The position numbers and the translations under genes were made by a program. The notes under the pieces are model-generated. The model did not search any database. It had not been told where the DNA came from and saw only the letters and a list, made by a program, of their open reading frames with translations. A stretch of DNA of 64,000 bases from positions 248,001-312,000 of the forward strand of contig NZ_LDTZ01000014.1 of NCBI RefSeq assembly GCF_001186365.1. Direction: 5' to 3'. Origin of the DNA: Gordonia jacobaea (GTDB lineage: Bacteria > Actinomycetota > Actinomycetes > Mycobacteriales > Mycobacteriaceae). Every line of letters starts with the position of its first letter. Within the stretch, counting starts at the first letter, position 1. Positions 45,441-54,806 of the stretch are shown here, piece by piece.

Positions 45441-48400
45441 TCAGGGCAGCGCGTGGAGGAAGTGCCCCACCACCTCGGTGATGTGTGGCTCGCGCACGAT
45501 CGACATGTGATCGGCCCGAATCCGGGTTATCGTGATGTCGCCCGGGGTGAGATGGTCGGTCCAGACCCGCTCGTCGTGGTGGTTGTCGGCTCCGAGCACG
45601 ACGAGTACCCGGCCGTGATACGGCGCGGGGCGGTGGAACCGGCCGACACGCCAACCGACCTGCTCCATCGCACGTGCCGACTCGACGGGTTCGTCGGTGA
45701 GGAACCCGGCGCGGAGCAACTGAATTCGATTGCGCCACAACTCTGATCGAGACAACTGGGGACCTTCGGTGGTCTCGGTGGTCGCGGGGGTCTGTGCCGA
45801 CGAGCCGACGGCGCGAGCGGTGTGCTGCGGGACGAACGTGTCGAGCGTCATCACCAACTCGACCTGCTCGCCCGCGTGGCGGAGTCGTCGGGCGACCTCG
45901 AGTGCGATCAATCCGCCCAACGAATGGCCAAGCAGCACATAGGGTCCGCTCGGTTGGAGGCGACGCAGATCGCGCAGATGTCTGCGCGCGGCCATACCGA
46001 CCGTCCAGTCGGGGAAACCGCGATTCTCCAGGCCGTGGGGTTGGAATCCGTAGATCGATCCGATCCGTTCATCGCCGGCGAGGTGATCTGCCAGCGCGAC
46101 GAACACCAACGCCGACGCGCCCGCGCCCGCGAAGCAGAAGACCGTCTGCCCGTCGCCGCGGCGTAGGGGTACCGTCGTCGGGGAGAGTGAATCGCTACTG
46201 CTGGCAACGGAATCCGGTCGCAGGCGTGCATCCAGCGTGCGTGCCATCGCCGCGACCGTCGGTGCCGACGCGGCGTCGGCCTGGGTGAGTGCAACGCCGT
46301 GGCGCCGGGTGATTCCGACCAGGATCTGTGCCACCGTCAGCGAGTCGGCACCGAGTGCGTAGATGTTCTCGTCACGTCCGATCTCGTCGAGCCCGAGGGC
46401 CTCGGACCAGATCGCTGCCACCGACATCTCGAGATCGCCGACTGGCGGGTCGATGTGTCGGGTCGGCGCGGGTAGTGCGGCCCGGTCGATCTTGCCGCGC
46501 GCAGTTCTCGGGAGGGCGGCGAGCTCGACAACGTGTGCGGGAATCATCCACTCGGGCAGTCGTTGTCGCAGTCTGGTGCGGATTTCGGCCGCCGGTGGGG
46601 TGCGGCCACCGGGCACTGGTGCGACGTACGCGAGCAGCTCGGTCCTGCCGGAATCGGGCTCCTTCCGTGCGATCACTGCGGCTTCGGCGAGGTCGCCGTC
46701 GGACATGATCGCGCGGTGCACCTCCGCGGGCTCGACGAGATAGCCCCTGATCTTCACGGCGTCGTCGACGCGGCCCGTGAGGATGAGCGTCGCGCCGTCC
46801 CACGTACCCCTGTCGCCGGTGCGGAAGCTGAGTACTCCGTCGGCGTCGCGGGAGAAGCGGTCCTCGTCGGCGGCCGGGTCGAGATATCCGAGTGCGAGGT
46901 GACGCGACGAGACGACGACGCGACCGTCGTCGTCGATGGTGACCGATTTGTGTGGCGCGAGAACGCCTGCGGGAAGCGGGCCGGGAGAGACGTGCTCTCC
47001 CGCGCGGAGATCGAAGTAAGCAAGTGCCGACGTCTCCGACGATCCCACCCAGTTCGTCACCGTGGCCTCGGGAGCGTGCGACAGCGCGGCCTGTGCGACG
47101 TCGGACGTCAGTGCCTCGCCGGTGGTGATGATGCGACGCAACGATGTCCACGCCGGATGGCCGGTCGCCTCGCGTGCGCTCGTGAGCGCACGCAGCAGTG
47201 CCGGGGTGAGAAAGGTGACGTCGGCGGCGCACTCGGCGAGCTCGTCGAGTACCGCAGCTGCGGTGCGGTCACGCGGGTCGACGGCGGTGATGTCGGCCCC
47301 GTTGATCAGCGAACCGATCAGGACGTTGAGTCCGGCACCGAAGCTGATCGGCAGGCACAGCGCGACCCGACGTCCCGGCGTGATCGAGAATCCGGTGCGC
47401 ATCAGCTCGGAATCGCAGAGCCACATGCCATTCGGGTGCAGGACGCCCTTGGGTGTGCCCGTCGAGCCGGACGTGAACTGGATGCTGGTGAGGCTGTCGG
47501 GATTGTCGAGACCCGCGGTTGTTCCGGGGCCCGCGGCGGCGCCTCGCTGTGTGATCGCCGCGAGGTCGGTCACCGGAAGCTCGTGGGCGGCAGCGACGGC
47601 GCGGGCGGCGTCGAGGTGCTCGGCGTCGGCGATCATGAATTCGGCACGGCGGTCGTGCTTCTCGAGCTCGGCCAGGATCGTCGAGACGCGTTCTGCGGGT
47701 AGGTGCGGGTCGAGGGCGACGATCGGATGTCCGGAGAGAAACACCCCGAGAACGAGTGCGACCGCATCGGGTGACAATCCCACCTGCACGACAATCGGAT
47801 TCGAGGCTCCACTCGCATGCGCGGTGATCGACGCCGCGGCAGACGTGGCTCGGTCGACGAGTTGGCCGTACGTCAGGCTCTGACCCGCCATGCGGATGGC
47901 CGGGCGGTCGGTGAAACGTTGTGCGCCTGCGAGGATCGCGGTTCGCACCGAACGGGCCTCGGCGGTGAGCGCCGCGACCCGCGTCGGTGTGTGGCGTGAA
48001 CGCCACACACCCTGCGGCAGAGTGCGGGTCGCGTACCCACGCTCGGTGGAAAGCGCTGTGTCGGTTGAGGTCAGGCGTGACAGGGTTGCCTTGGAGCGTC
48101 CCTCTTCGTAACAGCGACGTGCGAAGTACGCGAAGCGGGCGCGGTCGGGTGACACCGCATGGAGGACACGGAAATGCGTGTCGCGCAGAATCGTCGAATC
48201 CGGGAACCTTTGGCGCAGAGCGATTCCCATCAATGTTTCCTCGCAGCCGGCGGGGAGATTGGCGCGCCGACCGAGCGCCGTCGAGAAGCCTCCGACGGCC
48301 TCGAGCCGATCGCGCCGCACGGCCATGGCAGCCCCGATCGGATTGCGGATCTGCGCACTGTGCCCTGGTAGGCCGCGATAATCGCAGCCGACGACCCAGC

Positions 48401-48890
48401 CGAACTCCTCGGGGAACCATGTCGGCCTGGGGGCAAGCCACCGGGCATCGATTGCACCGCCCAGGGCACTGATGTCGTCGTCGGCGAATCGCGATCGAAC
48501 CGCGGCGAACGACCCGGGTACCGGCTCGGCGTCGTCGTCGATGAAGACCAACACGTCACCGCGTGCCACGCGAGCGCCGGTGTTTCGGGCTCCGGACAGT
48601 CCCCGCGGCCCCGATGACGCGACAACCGTGACCGCGGAGTGGTCTGTGGGGAACTGCGCTGTCAGTGAGATGAGCAGGTCGTCGTTGTGATCGACCACGA
48701 CGAGGAGCTCGTCGACGTCGAGGAGTTGCGCGCGTGTCGCGGTGATGGCGCGCGTGAGAAGCGTTGCGCGATCGGAGGTATAGCAGCAGATGATCGCCGA
48801 CAGGGTGGGCGTGACGGACTGCTGGTGCGGGTGCGGCAACTTCGACTCCGGACGGCATGCGGGACGGCGGACCTCGGTAGCGTAACCCAT
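45441..48890 (-). CDS. Fusion of GT2 glycosyltransferase with NRPS adenylation, carrier and thioesterase domains
   Basis: 1149 residues. Residues 27-290: GT2 fold (LSAIICCYTSDRATL, GLSGARNTGA, VFIDDD at 116-120, AGCEETLMGIALR). Residues 320-805: adenylation domain with FTSGSTGTPKG (472-482), VGSSET, RTGDRG (690-695), GRVDDAVKIRGY and LPRTARGKIDR. Residues 815-890: carrier protein with phosphopantetheine Ser850 in ALGADSLTV. Residues 910-1149: type I thioesterase with GHSLGG (Ser990) and DHMSIV. No condensation domain is present, but a free-standing one may be encoded upstream. The enzyme probably activates one amino, hydroxy or aryl acid, loads it on its carrier and releases or transfers it, with glycosylation by the first domain. 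An iron box sits 6 bases before the ATG. Confidence 0.9.
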   Translation of the reverse strand: MGYATEVRRPACRPESKLPHPHQQSVTPTLSAIICCYTSDRATLLTRAITATRAQLLDVDELLVVVDHNDDLLISLTAQFPTDHSAVTVVASSGPRGLSGARNTGARVARGDVLVFIDDDAEPVPGSFAAVRSRFADDDISALGGAIDARWLAPRPTWFPEEFGWVVGCDYRGLPGHSAQIRNPIGAAMAVRRDRLEAVGGFSTALGRRANLPAGCEETLMGIALRQRFPDSTILRDTHFRVLHAVSPDRARFAYFARRCYEEGRSKATLSRLTSTDTALSTERGYATRTLPQGVWRSRHTPTRVAALTAEARSVRTAILAGAQRFTDRPAIRMAGQSLTYGQLVDRATSAAASITAHASGASNPIVVQVGLSPDAVALVLGVFLSGHPIVALDPHLPAERVSTILAELEKHDRRAEFMIADAEHLDAARAVAAAHELPVTDLAAITQRGAAAGPGTTAGLDNPDSLTSIQFTSGSTGTPKGVLHPNGMWLCDSELMRTGFSITPGRRVALCLPISFGAGLNVLIGSLINGADITAVDPRDRTAAAVLDELAECAADVTFLTPALLRALTSAREATGHPAWTSLRRIITTGEALTSDVAQAALSHAPEATVTNWVGSSETSALAYFDLRAGEHVSPGPLPAGVLAPHKSVTIDDDGRVVVSSRHLALGYLDPAADEDRFSRDADGVLSFRTGDRGTWDGATLILTGRVDDAVKIRGYLVEPAEVHRAIMSDGDLAEAAVIARKEPDSGRTELLAYVAPVPGGRTPPAAEIRTRLRQRLPEWMIPAHVVELAALPRTARGKIDRAALPAPTRHIDPPVGDLEMSVAAIWSEALGLDEIGRDENIYALGADSLTVAQILVGITRRHGVALTQADAASAPTVAAMARTLDARLRPDSVASSSDSLSPTTVPLRRGDGQTVFCFAGAGASALVFVALADHLAGDERIGSIYGFQPHGLENRGFPDWTVGMAARRHLRDLRRLQPSGPYVLLGHSLGGLIALEVARRLRHAGEQVELVMTLDTFVPQHTARAVGSSAQTPATTETTEGPQLSRSELWRNRIQLLRAGFLTDEPVESARAMEQVGWRVGRFHRPAPYHGRVLVVLGADNHHDERVWTDHLTPGDITITRIRADHMSIVREPHITEVVGHFLHALP

Positions 48891-48895
48891 AAATA

Positions 48896-48914
48896 TTAGG
48901 GAAGGCTAACCAAA
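48896..48914 (-). promoter_or_regulatory. Iron box (IdeR/DmdR-like) before the GT-NRPS fusion gene
   Basis: TTAGGGAAGGCTAACCAAA matches the 19-bp consensus TTAGGTTAGGCTAACCTAA at 16 positions. It ends 6 bases before the start codon at 48890 and covers the likely -10 region. Confidence 0.75.
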
Positions 48915-48936
48915 GTAGCCTGATGTGATCGACCCA

Positions 48937-50247
48937 CTACCTCGGTGCGGTGATCGTCCCTTCGAGCGCCGCCAGCGCCTGCGCCGGTAGGTCCGCCAGC
49001 GCGGCTGTCACCGCGTCGGCGGGAAAGACATCGTCGCGGAAGGTTGCTGTAAGACAAAGGCTTCCGGCGACCGACGTGCTTGTGACCGTGATCCCGGTTG
49101 GCGACGGAGGCTCGGCGATGCCGATGACAAGCGCCCTGTCGGTGTCGACGAAATCCCACCCTCGCCCACGTCCCGGTACGACGCCGCCCGACGAGTGCAG
49201 TAGGTCGATCGCCGCCTCGCCGGCGGGCGCCCACGACTGTTGGCCGGTCGCCTCCACACTTCGGCCTTCTGTGGACCTCGACCTCCCCGCGGCTCTTGAC
49301 TCGGCTGCTCTCGACTTTGCTGCTGTCACAAGGAGATTCGCCACGGGGCGACCTATGGACGCCGCCTCTGACAGCTCTACCTGTAGCGCGACCGGCGCGG
49401 TGTCGGGAAGCACGGCGAAGTCGAGGCCTGCCGCGAAGTTCGCCATGGTGCCCACTGACCGGGGTAGGTAGGCCCGCGCGTCGAACGGAAGTGTGACCAT
49501 CGGATTGACCCGCAACCCGGCGGCGGTCAGAGCGCGCACGAGCGCGACGGTGTGCAATGTGAACATCCCGACGCCTGGCGCGCGCGACGTCCGCGCGGCG
49601 CGCATCGATTCGACGACGTCGCGCGGCGTCCGCACGAATACGCTCGTCGCCGACCGCGGCGGATCGACCGGCACCAACGCCGAGGGTTGCGATGCCAGAT
49701 AGTCGCGGGACCGATGCATCCGGGCCAGTGCGATGAGCCGCCGCGGATTCGACAACACGGCCGCACCTGCGAGCGCGAGAGCACGCGTCGGCGTCCACCC
49801 GCTCGGAGATGTCGTGATGGTTTCGGGGATCTCCTCGCTGAGTAGAACGTCGACGATGGTGTTGAGGAGCGTGGTGTCGCCGAGGCCGTGGTCGTAGTCG
49901 ATTGCCAGGTAGCGGCCACTGAGTACGACGCGCAGATGCCGAGGTGGAAGCGCCGCCAATACGTCGAGCAACGCCAGGGGATCGTCGGTCGGTGGCGCGG
50001 TGTGGACGGCGTCGGCCAACCTGTCGGGCTCGTATGACCAGGCGCGACGATCGTGTGATGGTACGAGCCCGATGCGTGTGTGGGGGCCACGCTTCGCGAA
50101 GCGGATGAGTCGGTGTGACGCGCAGTTCGCGTCCGGGAGATCGAGCGGACCGACGACGACGGCGCTGCGATGGCCACTGTGATGCGCGTCGATGGCCGCG
50201 CCTGTGAAAGTGCGCGACGCGTCGGGGGAAGTGGCTGAACTACTCAT
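48937..50247 (-). CDS. Condensation-domain/acyltransferase-like protein, iron-box controlled
   Basis: 436 residues. The sequence LSGRYLAIDYDHGLGDTTLLNTIV holds an HxxxD arrangement (DHGLGD) at the place of the HHxxxDG active site of condensation domains and PapA/WS-DGAT acyltransferases; the first His is replaced by Asp. Later regions (VNPMVTLPFDARAYLPRS, MANFAAGLDFAVLP) resemble the second half of that fold. No signal peptide. It may condense or acylate the product loaded by the A-PCP-TE fusion encoded 46 bases downstream. An iron box lies 14 bases upstream of the ATG. Confidence 0.65.
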   Translation of the reverse strand: MSSSATSPDASRTFTGAAIDAHHSGHRSAVVVGPLDLPDANCASHRLIRFAKRGPHTRIGLVPSHDRRAWSYEPDRLADAVHTAPPTDDPLALLDVLAALPPRHLRVVLSGRYLAIDYDHGLGDTTLLNTIVDVLLSEEIPETITTSPSGWTPTRALALAGAAVLSNPRRLIALARMHRSRDYLASQPSALVPVDPPRSATSVFVRTPRDVVESMRAARTSRAPGVGMFTLHTVALVRALTAAGLRVNPMVTLPFDARAYLPRSVGTMANFAAGLDFAVLPDTAPVALQVELSEAASIGRPVANLLVTAAKSRAAESRAAGRSRSTEGRSVEATGQQSWAPAGEAAIDLLHSSGGVVPGRGRGWDFVDTDRALVIGIAEPPSPTGITVTSTSVAGSLCLTATFRDDVFPADAVTAALADLPAQALAALEGTITAPR

Positions 50248-50260
50248 CTTCCTGGAGACT

Positions 50261-50279
50261 TTAACAAAGGCTTACCTAA
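50261..50279 (-). promoter_or_regulatory. Iron box before the condensation-like gene
   Basis: TTAACAAAGGCTTACCTAA matches the IdeR/DmdR consensus at 14 of 19 positions, including the AGGCT and ACCTAA parts. It is 14 bases upstream of the start at 50247 and 29 bases from the PHO box that serves pstS. Confidence 0.5.
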
Positions 50280-50307
50280 TACGCGCAGGCCGCGCCGGAG
50301 ATGTCCA

Positions 50308-50340
50308 ATTCATCTTCCGTTCACCTTCGGTGCCCGGTAC
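50308..50340 (+). promoter_or_regulatory. PHO-box-like direct repeats upstream of pstS
   Basis: Three tandem 11-base units, ATTCATCTTCC, GTTCACCTTCG and GTGCCCGGTAC, follow the pattern GTTCACCNNNN used by PhoP/RegX3-type regulators; the first two match at 9 of 11 positions. They lie about 90 bases before the pstS start, so phosphate starvation should induce the operon. Confidence 0.6.
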
Positions 50341-50426
50341 GTCCACCACGGCACCCTACTGTCATTGCGACCGGGCAAAGCCGCTTGGCGGGACTGCCAT
50401 GTTCTGATGCTGGAGGGAACCAGAAA

Positions 50427-51548
50427 GTGAAATTGAGTCGTACAGGAGCCGCTGTCGCCGTGATGGCCGCCAGCTCCGCCCTCGTTCTCGGTGCGTGTAG
50501 CAGCAATGCTGACAAGGGCGGCACGAGCGCAGCGCCCGCCTCAGCGGTGACTGACATCAAGTGCGAGGGCAAGCAGTCACTCAAGGCGAGTGGTTCGACA
50601 GCCCAGGCCAACGCCATGAAGATCTTCTCCACCTCGTTTGCGAAGACCTGCCCCGGTCACGAGCTCGCCTACGGTGGCGGAGGCTCGGGACAGGGTGTCT
50701 CCGACTTCACGCAGAATCTCACCGACTTCGGTGGCTCCGACTCGCCGCTGAAGGGCGACGAGATCCAGAAGGCCGCACAGCGCTGTGGCTCGGAAGCATG
50801 GCAGCTGCCGCTCGTGTTCGGTCCGATCGCCGTGACCTACAACGTCGATGGTGTCAACGATCTCGCGCTGTCGGGTCCGACGCTCTCCAAGATCTTCAGC
50901 GGCGAGGCAAAGACCTGGAACGATCCGGCGATTGCCGCCGACAACCCGGGCAAGACCCTTCCCAGCACTGCGATCAGCGTGATCTACCGCGCTGACCAGT
51001 CGGGCACGACGGACAACTTCCAGAAGTACCTGACCGCCGCGGGCGGATGGACCAAGGGTGCGGGCAAGACCTTCAACGGTGGTGTCGGCGAAGGCAAGCA
51101 GGGCAACCCCGGCGTTGGTTCCGCAGTGAAGCCGACCCCCGGATCGATCGCCTACGTCGAGTGGGCGTACGCGCAGTCCAACAAGCTGTCGATGGCGAAG
51201 ATCATCACCGATCAGGACAAGAGCGGTGTGGAGCTGAACTCTGAGACCGGCGGCAAGACCATCGCGGCGGCGACTCTCAAGAACGGTCCGGACAACCACA
51301 ACATGGTCATCGACACCGAATCGTTCTACAAGCCGACCGAGGCGGGCGCGTACCCGATCATTCTGGCAACATACTCGATCGTCTGCTCGAAGTACGCCGA
51401 TACTTCGGTTGGCCAGGGTGTCAAGACGTTCCTCTCGGTGGCGTCTGCACCGCAGAACCAGGGCCAGGATCTGATCAACGCGGGCTACATCCCGCTGCCG
51501 AGCGAATTCCAGCAGAAGCTGACTTCGTCGATCAACGCCCTTCAGTAA
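50427..51548 (+). CDS. pstS: Phosphate-binding lipoprotein PstS
   Basis: 373 residues. Lipoprotein signal with lipobox VLGAC, modified Cys24. The mature part has ASGSTAQANAMKIF, GGGGSGQGVSDFTQNLTDFGGSD and ADQSGTTDNFQKYL, which form the phosphate site of PstS. It captures phosphate outside the membrane and delivers it to PstCA. GTG 50427 has GGAGGGA 8 bases upstream. First gene of pstSCAB. Confidence 0.95.
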   Translation: MKLSRTGAAVAVMAASSALVLGACSSNADKGGTSAAPASAVTDIKCEGKQSLKASGSTAQANAMKIFSTSFAKTCPGHELAYGGGGSGQGVSDFTQNLTDFGGSDSPLKGDEIQKAAQRCGSEAWQLPLVFGPIAVTYNVDGVNDLALSGPTLSKIFSGEAKTWNDPAIAADNPGKTLPSTAISVIYRADQSGTTDNFQKYLTAAGGWTKGAGKTFNGGVGEGKQGNPGVGSAVKPTPGSIAYVEWAYAQSNKLSMAKIITDQDKSGVELNSETGGKTIAAATLKNGPDNHNMVIDTESFYKPTEAGAYPIILATYSIVCSKYADTSVGQGVKTFLSVASAPQNQGQDLINAGYIPLPSEFQQKLTSSINALQ

Positions 51549-51583
51549 CCACACGAAAACACCGACCCGAAGCGATATGAGTT

Positions 51584-52672
51584 ATGTCTGTGGATGACAC
51601 CACCGGTGTGGGCCGGGGGAAGGCGGAGACCCCGCCCGAACCCGGCACGCAGCCTCCCGAATCGTCCGACCAGTTGCCTCCGGATTCCGAGGAGCAGCTC
51701 GAAGAGCAGCTCCACCCGGGCCTGCGCAGCCACCGCGGCGCACTCGGCGACCAGCTTTTCTCCTACCTCGCGCGGGGCACGGGTTTCTTCGTGGTCGTCC
51801 TCGTCGCCGGTATCGGCATTGCACTGATCGTCAATGCCATACCGGCGATGCTGGCGAACCACGCCAACTTCATCTTCTCGTCCCAGTGGGACGTCAGTTC
51901 GGCGAACTTCGACAACGACACGGTGCGTTTCGGCATCTGGGAGTTGTTCCGAGCGACGGTTCTGACCTCGCTGTTCGCCCTGGTGATCGCCACCCCGATC
52001 GCGATCGGCATCGCGGTGTTCCTCGTGGAGTACGCCCCGCGACAGGTCGCCCGCCCGCTCGCCGCGGTCATCGATCTGCTCGCAGCGGTGCCGTCGATCA
52101 TCTTCGGTCTCTGGGGCATCTACGTCCTCGCTCCGGTGATCGCGCCGTTCGCGGAATGGCTCAACAGCGTGCTCGGCTGGTTCTTCCTCTTCTCCGCCGG
52201 TAGCACGTCAGTCAGCGGCGGCGGCACGATCTTCACCGCGGGCATCGTGCTCGCGATCATGATGCTGCCGATCATCACCTCGATCACCCGAGAGGTGCTG
52301 CGCCAGACCCCTCCCGGCCAGAAAGAAGCGGCACTGGCCCTCGGTGCGACGAAGTGGGAGGTCATCCGGATGACCTCGTTCCCGTACGGACGCTCCGGCA
52401 TGATCGCCGCGGCGATGCTGGCGCTCGGACGTGCGCTCGGCGAGACCATCGCCGTCATGATCATCCTGAGTGCCGCCGTCGGCCGCCTCAAGTGGTCGCT
52501 GTTCGAAGGCGGCGACACGTTCGCGTCGAAGATCGCTCGCGACGTCGGCGAGTTCGTCGGTAGCCAGGACACCCAGAGCGCCTACATCGCGGCCGGTCTG
52601 GTGCTGTTCCTCCTGACATTCGTGGTGAACGCGGTCGCTCGCACGGTCGCAGGCGGAAAGGTCAACGGATGA
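51584..52672 (+). CDS. pstC: Phosphate ABC transporter permease PstC
   Basis: 362 residues. About 60 hydrophilic N-terminal residues precede six membrane helices with the EAA-type loop [23 protein letters not shown]. It forms the channel with PstA. It follows pstS by 35 bases and its stop overlaps the pstA start (ATGA). Confidence 0.95.
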   Translation: MSVDDTTGVGRGKAETPPEPGTQPPESSDQLPPDSEEQLEEQLHPGLRSHRGALGDQLFSYLARGTGFFVVVLVAGIGIALIVNAIPAMLANHANFIFSSQWDVSSANFDNDTVRFGIWELFRATVLTSLFALVIATPIAIGIAVFLVEYAPRQVARPLAAVIDLLAAVPSIIFGLWGIYVLAPVIAPFAEWLNSVLGWFFLFSAGSTSVSGGGTIFTAGIVLAIMMLPIITSITREVLRQTPPGQKEAALALGATKWEVIRMTSFPYGRSGMIAAAMLALGRALGETIAVMIILSAAVGRLKWSLFEGGDTFASKIARDVGEFVGSQDTQSAYIAAGLVLFLLTFVVNAVARTVAGGKVNG

Positions 52673-53598
52673 GCATCGCACTTGATAAGGGCGCAGGCGG
52701 CGGCCCGGTCAAACAACATCCGTCGGCATTCCGCGAGATCTCGCTGAGTCGTCGAATCCGCAACAACGGTGCGCGCGCCGCTTTCTTCATCTGCTTCGCG
52801 CTCGGCGTCATTCCACTGGTGTGGTTGCTGTGGACGGTGCTCTCGAATGGAGCGAGCGCCATCACCGACCCGAACTGGTGGTTCGGCGACGGCTACGCAG
52901 TCGACACCACAACCGACTACGGCGCGGGAATCGCGCCGGCGATCGTCGGTTCGATCATCCAGGCGCTCGTCGCCACGATCATCTCGGTCCCGATCGCGGT
53001 GCTCACGGCCGTTCTCCTGGTCGAGTACCCGACGTCGAAGCTGGTCAAACCGGTCAGCTTCATGGTCGACATTCTCGCGGGCGTGCCGTCGATCGTCGCG
53101 ACGCTGTTCATCTTCACGGTGTTCGTGATCGGACTCTCGATGGGGCAGAGCGCCTTCATGGTCAGTCTCGCGCTCATCCTGCTGATGATCCCGATCGTCG
53201 TCCGATCGTCGGAGGAGATGCTCAAGCTCGTACCCGACGAACTGCGCGAAGCGTCGTACGCATTGGGCATCCCCAAGTGGAAGACGATCATGCGTGTCGT
53301 GATCCCGACCGCGCTGTCGGGCATGCTCAGCGGCATCTTCCTCGCCATCGCACGCATCATGGGTGAGACCGCCCCAGTCCTGATCCTCGCGGGTCCGGCG
53401 AGTTCGCTGGTCAAGACCAACCCCTTCGAGGGCGGTATGAACTCGCTGCCTCTGTTCATCAAGGACATGTGGGCGGCGAGTCAGCCGGCGTCGTCGTTCT
53501 ACTACTGGGGTGCAGCGCTGACGCTGATCATCATCATCGCCATCCTCAACATCGTCGCAGCGCTGCTCGCGAAGTTCCTGGCACCCAAGTCCAGGTAA
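52669..53598 (+). CDS. pstA: Phosphate ABC transporter permease PstA
   Basis: 309 residues with six membrane helices; ATTISV-type region [32 protein letters not shown] and the coupling loop [23 protein letters not shown]. Partner of PstC. The 4-base overlap with pstC indicates coupled translation. Confidence 0.95.
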   Translation: MSIALDKGAGGGPVKQHPSAFREISLSRRIRNNGARAAFFICFALGVIPLVWLLWTVLSNGASAITDPNWWFGDGYAVDTTTDYGAGIAPAIVGSIIQALVATIISVPIAVLTAVLLVEYPTSKLVKPVSFMVDILAGVPSIVATLFIFTVFVIGLSMGQSAFMVSLALILLMIPIVVRSSEEMLKLVPDELREASYALGIPKWKTIMRVVIPTALSGMLSGIFLAIARIMGETAPVLILAGPASSLVKTNPFEGGMNSLPLFIKDMWAASQPASSFYYWGAALTLIIIIAILNIVAALLAKFLAPKSR

Positions 53599-53651
53599 GA
53601 CCGCACGCCCAGCAACAGCGTCGTACATCAACAGCACGAGAGAGTAATGCC

Positions 53652-54428
53652 ATGGCCAAGCGCCTCGACATCAAAGACCTGAATATCTACTACAGCAAGT
53701 TCCACGCCGTGAAGGACGTGACTCTTGCAGTGCCGCCGCGCAGCATCACCGCGTTCATCGGTCCGTCGGGCTGCGGCAAGTCGACGGTGCTGCGCACGCT
53801 CAATCGCATGCACGAGGAGATCCCCGGAGCCTATGCGGTCGGCAGTGTGCTGCTCGACGGTGAGGACATCTACTCCAAAGAGGTCAACCCGACGAGTGTC
53901 CGTACGACGATCGGCATGGTGTTCCAGCGGCCGAATCCCTTCCCGACCATGTCGATCCGAGACAACGTCGTCGCAGGTCTTCGCCTGCAGGGCATTCGCA
54001 ACAAGAAGCAGCTCAACGAGGTGGCCGAGCGCAGCCTTCGCGGCGCCAACCTGTGGGAAGAGGTCAAGGACCGTCTCGACAAGCCCGGTGGCGGTCTCTC
54101 GGGTGGTCAGCAGCAGCGACTGTGCATCGCGCGTGCCATCGCGGTGTCGCCGGACGTCCTGCTGATGGATGAGCCGTGCTCTGCGCTCGATCCGATCTCG
54201 ACGCTGGCCATCGAGGATCTGATGGGCGAGCTCAAGAAGGACTTCACGATCGTCATCGTCACGCACAACATGCAGCAGGCTGCGCGTGTCAGCGATCAGA
54301 CCGCGTTCTTCAACCTCGAGGGCGTCGGCCAGCCGGGACAGTTGGTCGAGATCGGCGACACCGAGACCATCTTCACGCACCCCACCAAGCGCGAGACCGA
54401 GGACTACATCTCCGGCCGCTTCGGCTGA
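53652..54428 (+). CDS. pstB: Phosphate ABC transporter ATPase PstB
   Basis: 258 residues. Walker [31 protein letters not shown] (Q-loop), signature [14 protein letters not shown], Walker [14 protein letters not shown] and the switch His in IVTHNMQQA. It powers phosphate uptake. ATG 53652 gives the usual PstB start. From memory, M. tuberculosis has its phoT (pstB) at this place next to mshD. A strong terminator follows. Confidence 0.95.
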   Translation: MAKRLDIKDLNIYYSKFHAVKDVTLAVPPRSITAFIGPSGCGKSTVLRTLNRMHEEIPGAYAVGSVLLDGEDIYSKEVNPTSVRTTIGMVFQRPNPFPTMSIRDNVVAGLRLQGIRNKKQLNEVAERSLRGANLWEEVKDRLDKPGGGLSGGQQQRLCIARAIAVSPDVLLMDEPCSALDPISTLAIEDLMGELKKDFTIVIVTHNMQQAARVSDQTAFFNLEGVGQPGQLVEIGDTETIFTHPTKRETEDYISGRFG

Positions 54429-54466
54429 TCACCGGCAGGGCACAACGCACAGGCCCACAAGCAGAC

Positions 54467-54500
54467 AAAGACCCGCGACGAGGAATCGTCGCGGGTCTTT
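54467..54500. terminator. Strong intrinsic terminator after pstB
   Basis: A perfect 15-bp stem, AAAGACCCGCGACGA (54467-54481) with TCGTCGCGGGTCTTT (54486-54500), and a GGAA loop, followed by T on the plus strand. A-rich bases on the left side allow action in both directions, so it may also end the convergent small membrane gene. Confidence 0.9.
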
Positions 54501-54516
54501 TGCGTTGATGGGGGGC

Positions 54517-54666
54517 TTACATGTTGAGCAACAGAATGACCAGCAGAGCGACGAGCGACAGCGTCACGCCGACATAGACGAACAGCTGGCGTCGCCGGAG
54601 ATGTGCTTCGGCTTCGTCGTCGGATTCGGCATTGAAATCAGGTTCTGCCGGATAGTGCACGCCCAT
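54517..54666 (-). CDS. 49-residue single-pass membrane protein
   Basis: An acidic N-terminus (MGVHYPAEPDFNAESDDEAEAH in part: EPDFNAESDDEAEAH) is followed by RRRQLF and a C-terminal helix VYVGVTLSLVALLVILLLNM. ATG 54666 is 7 bases after a -10 box TAGGGT, a leaderless start; an upstream frame extension to 54720 lacks that support. Function unknown. It lies between pstB and phoU. Confidence 0.65.
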   Translation of the reverse strand: MGVHYPAEPDFNAESDDEAEAHLRRRQLFVYVGVTLSLVALLVILLLNM

Positions 54667-54806
54667 GGCGCTCACCCTAGACTGCGCGCCTGGTGTGCGT
54701 GAAGTCAGGACGCCCTCCACGACGAGAAACGTCGGTGAATCACATCCGAACCGGGGTGTGATCCACCGACGTCGGTGGTGGGGGTGTGTCGGGAAGCGTC
54801 TGTGCT

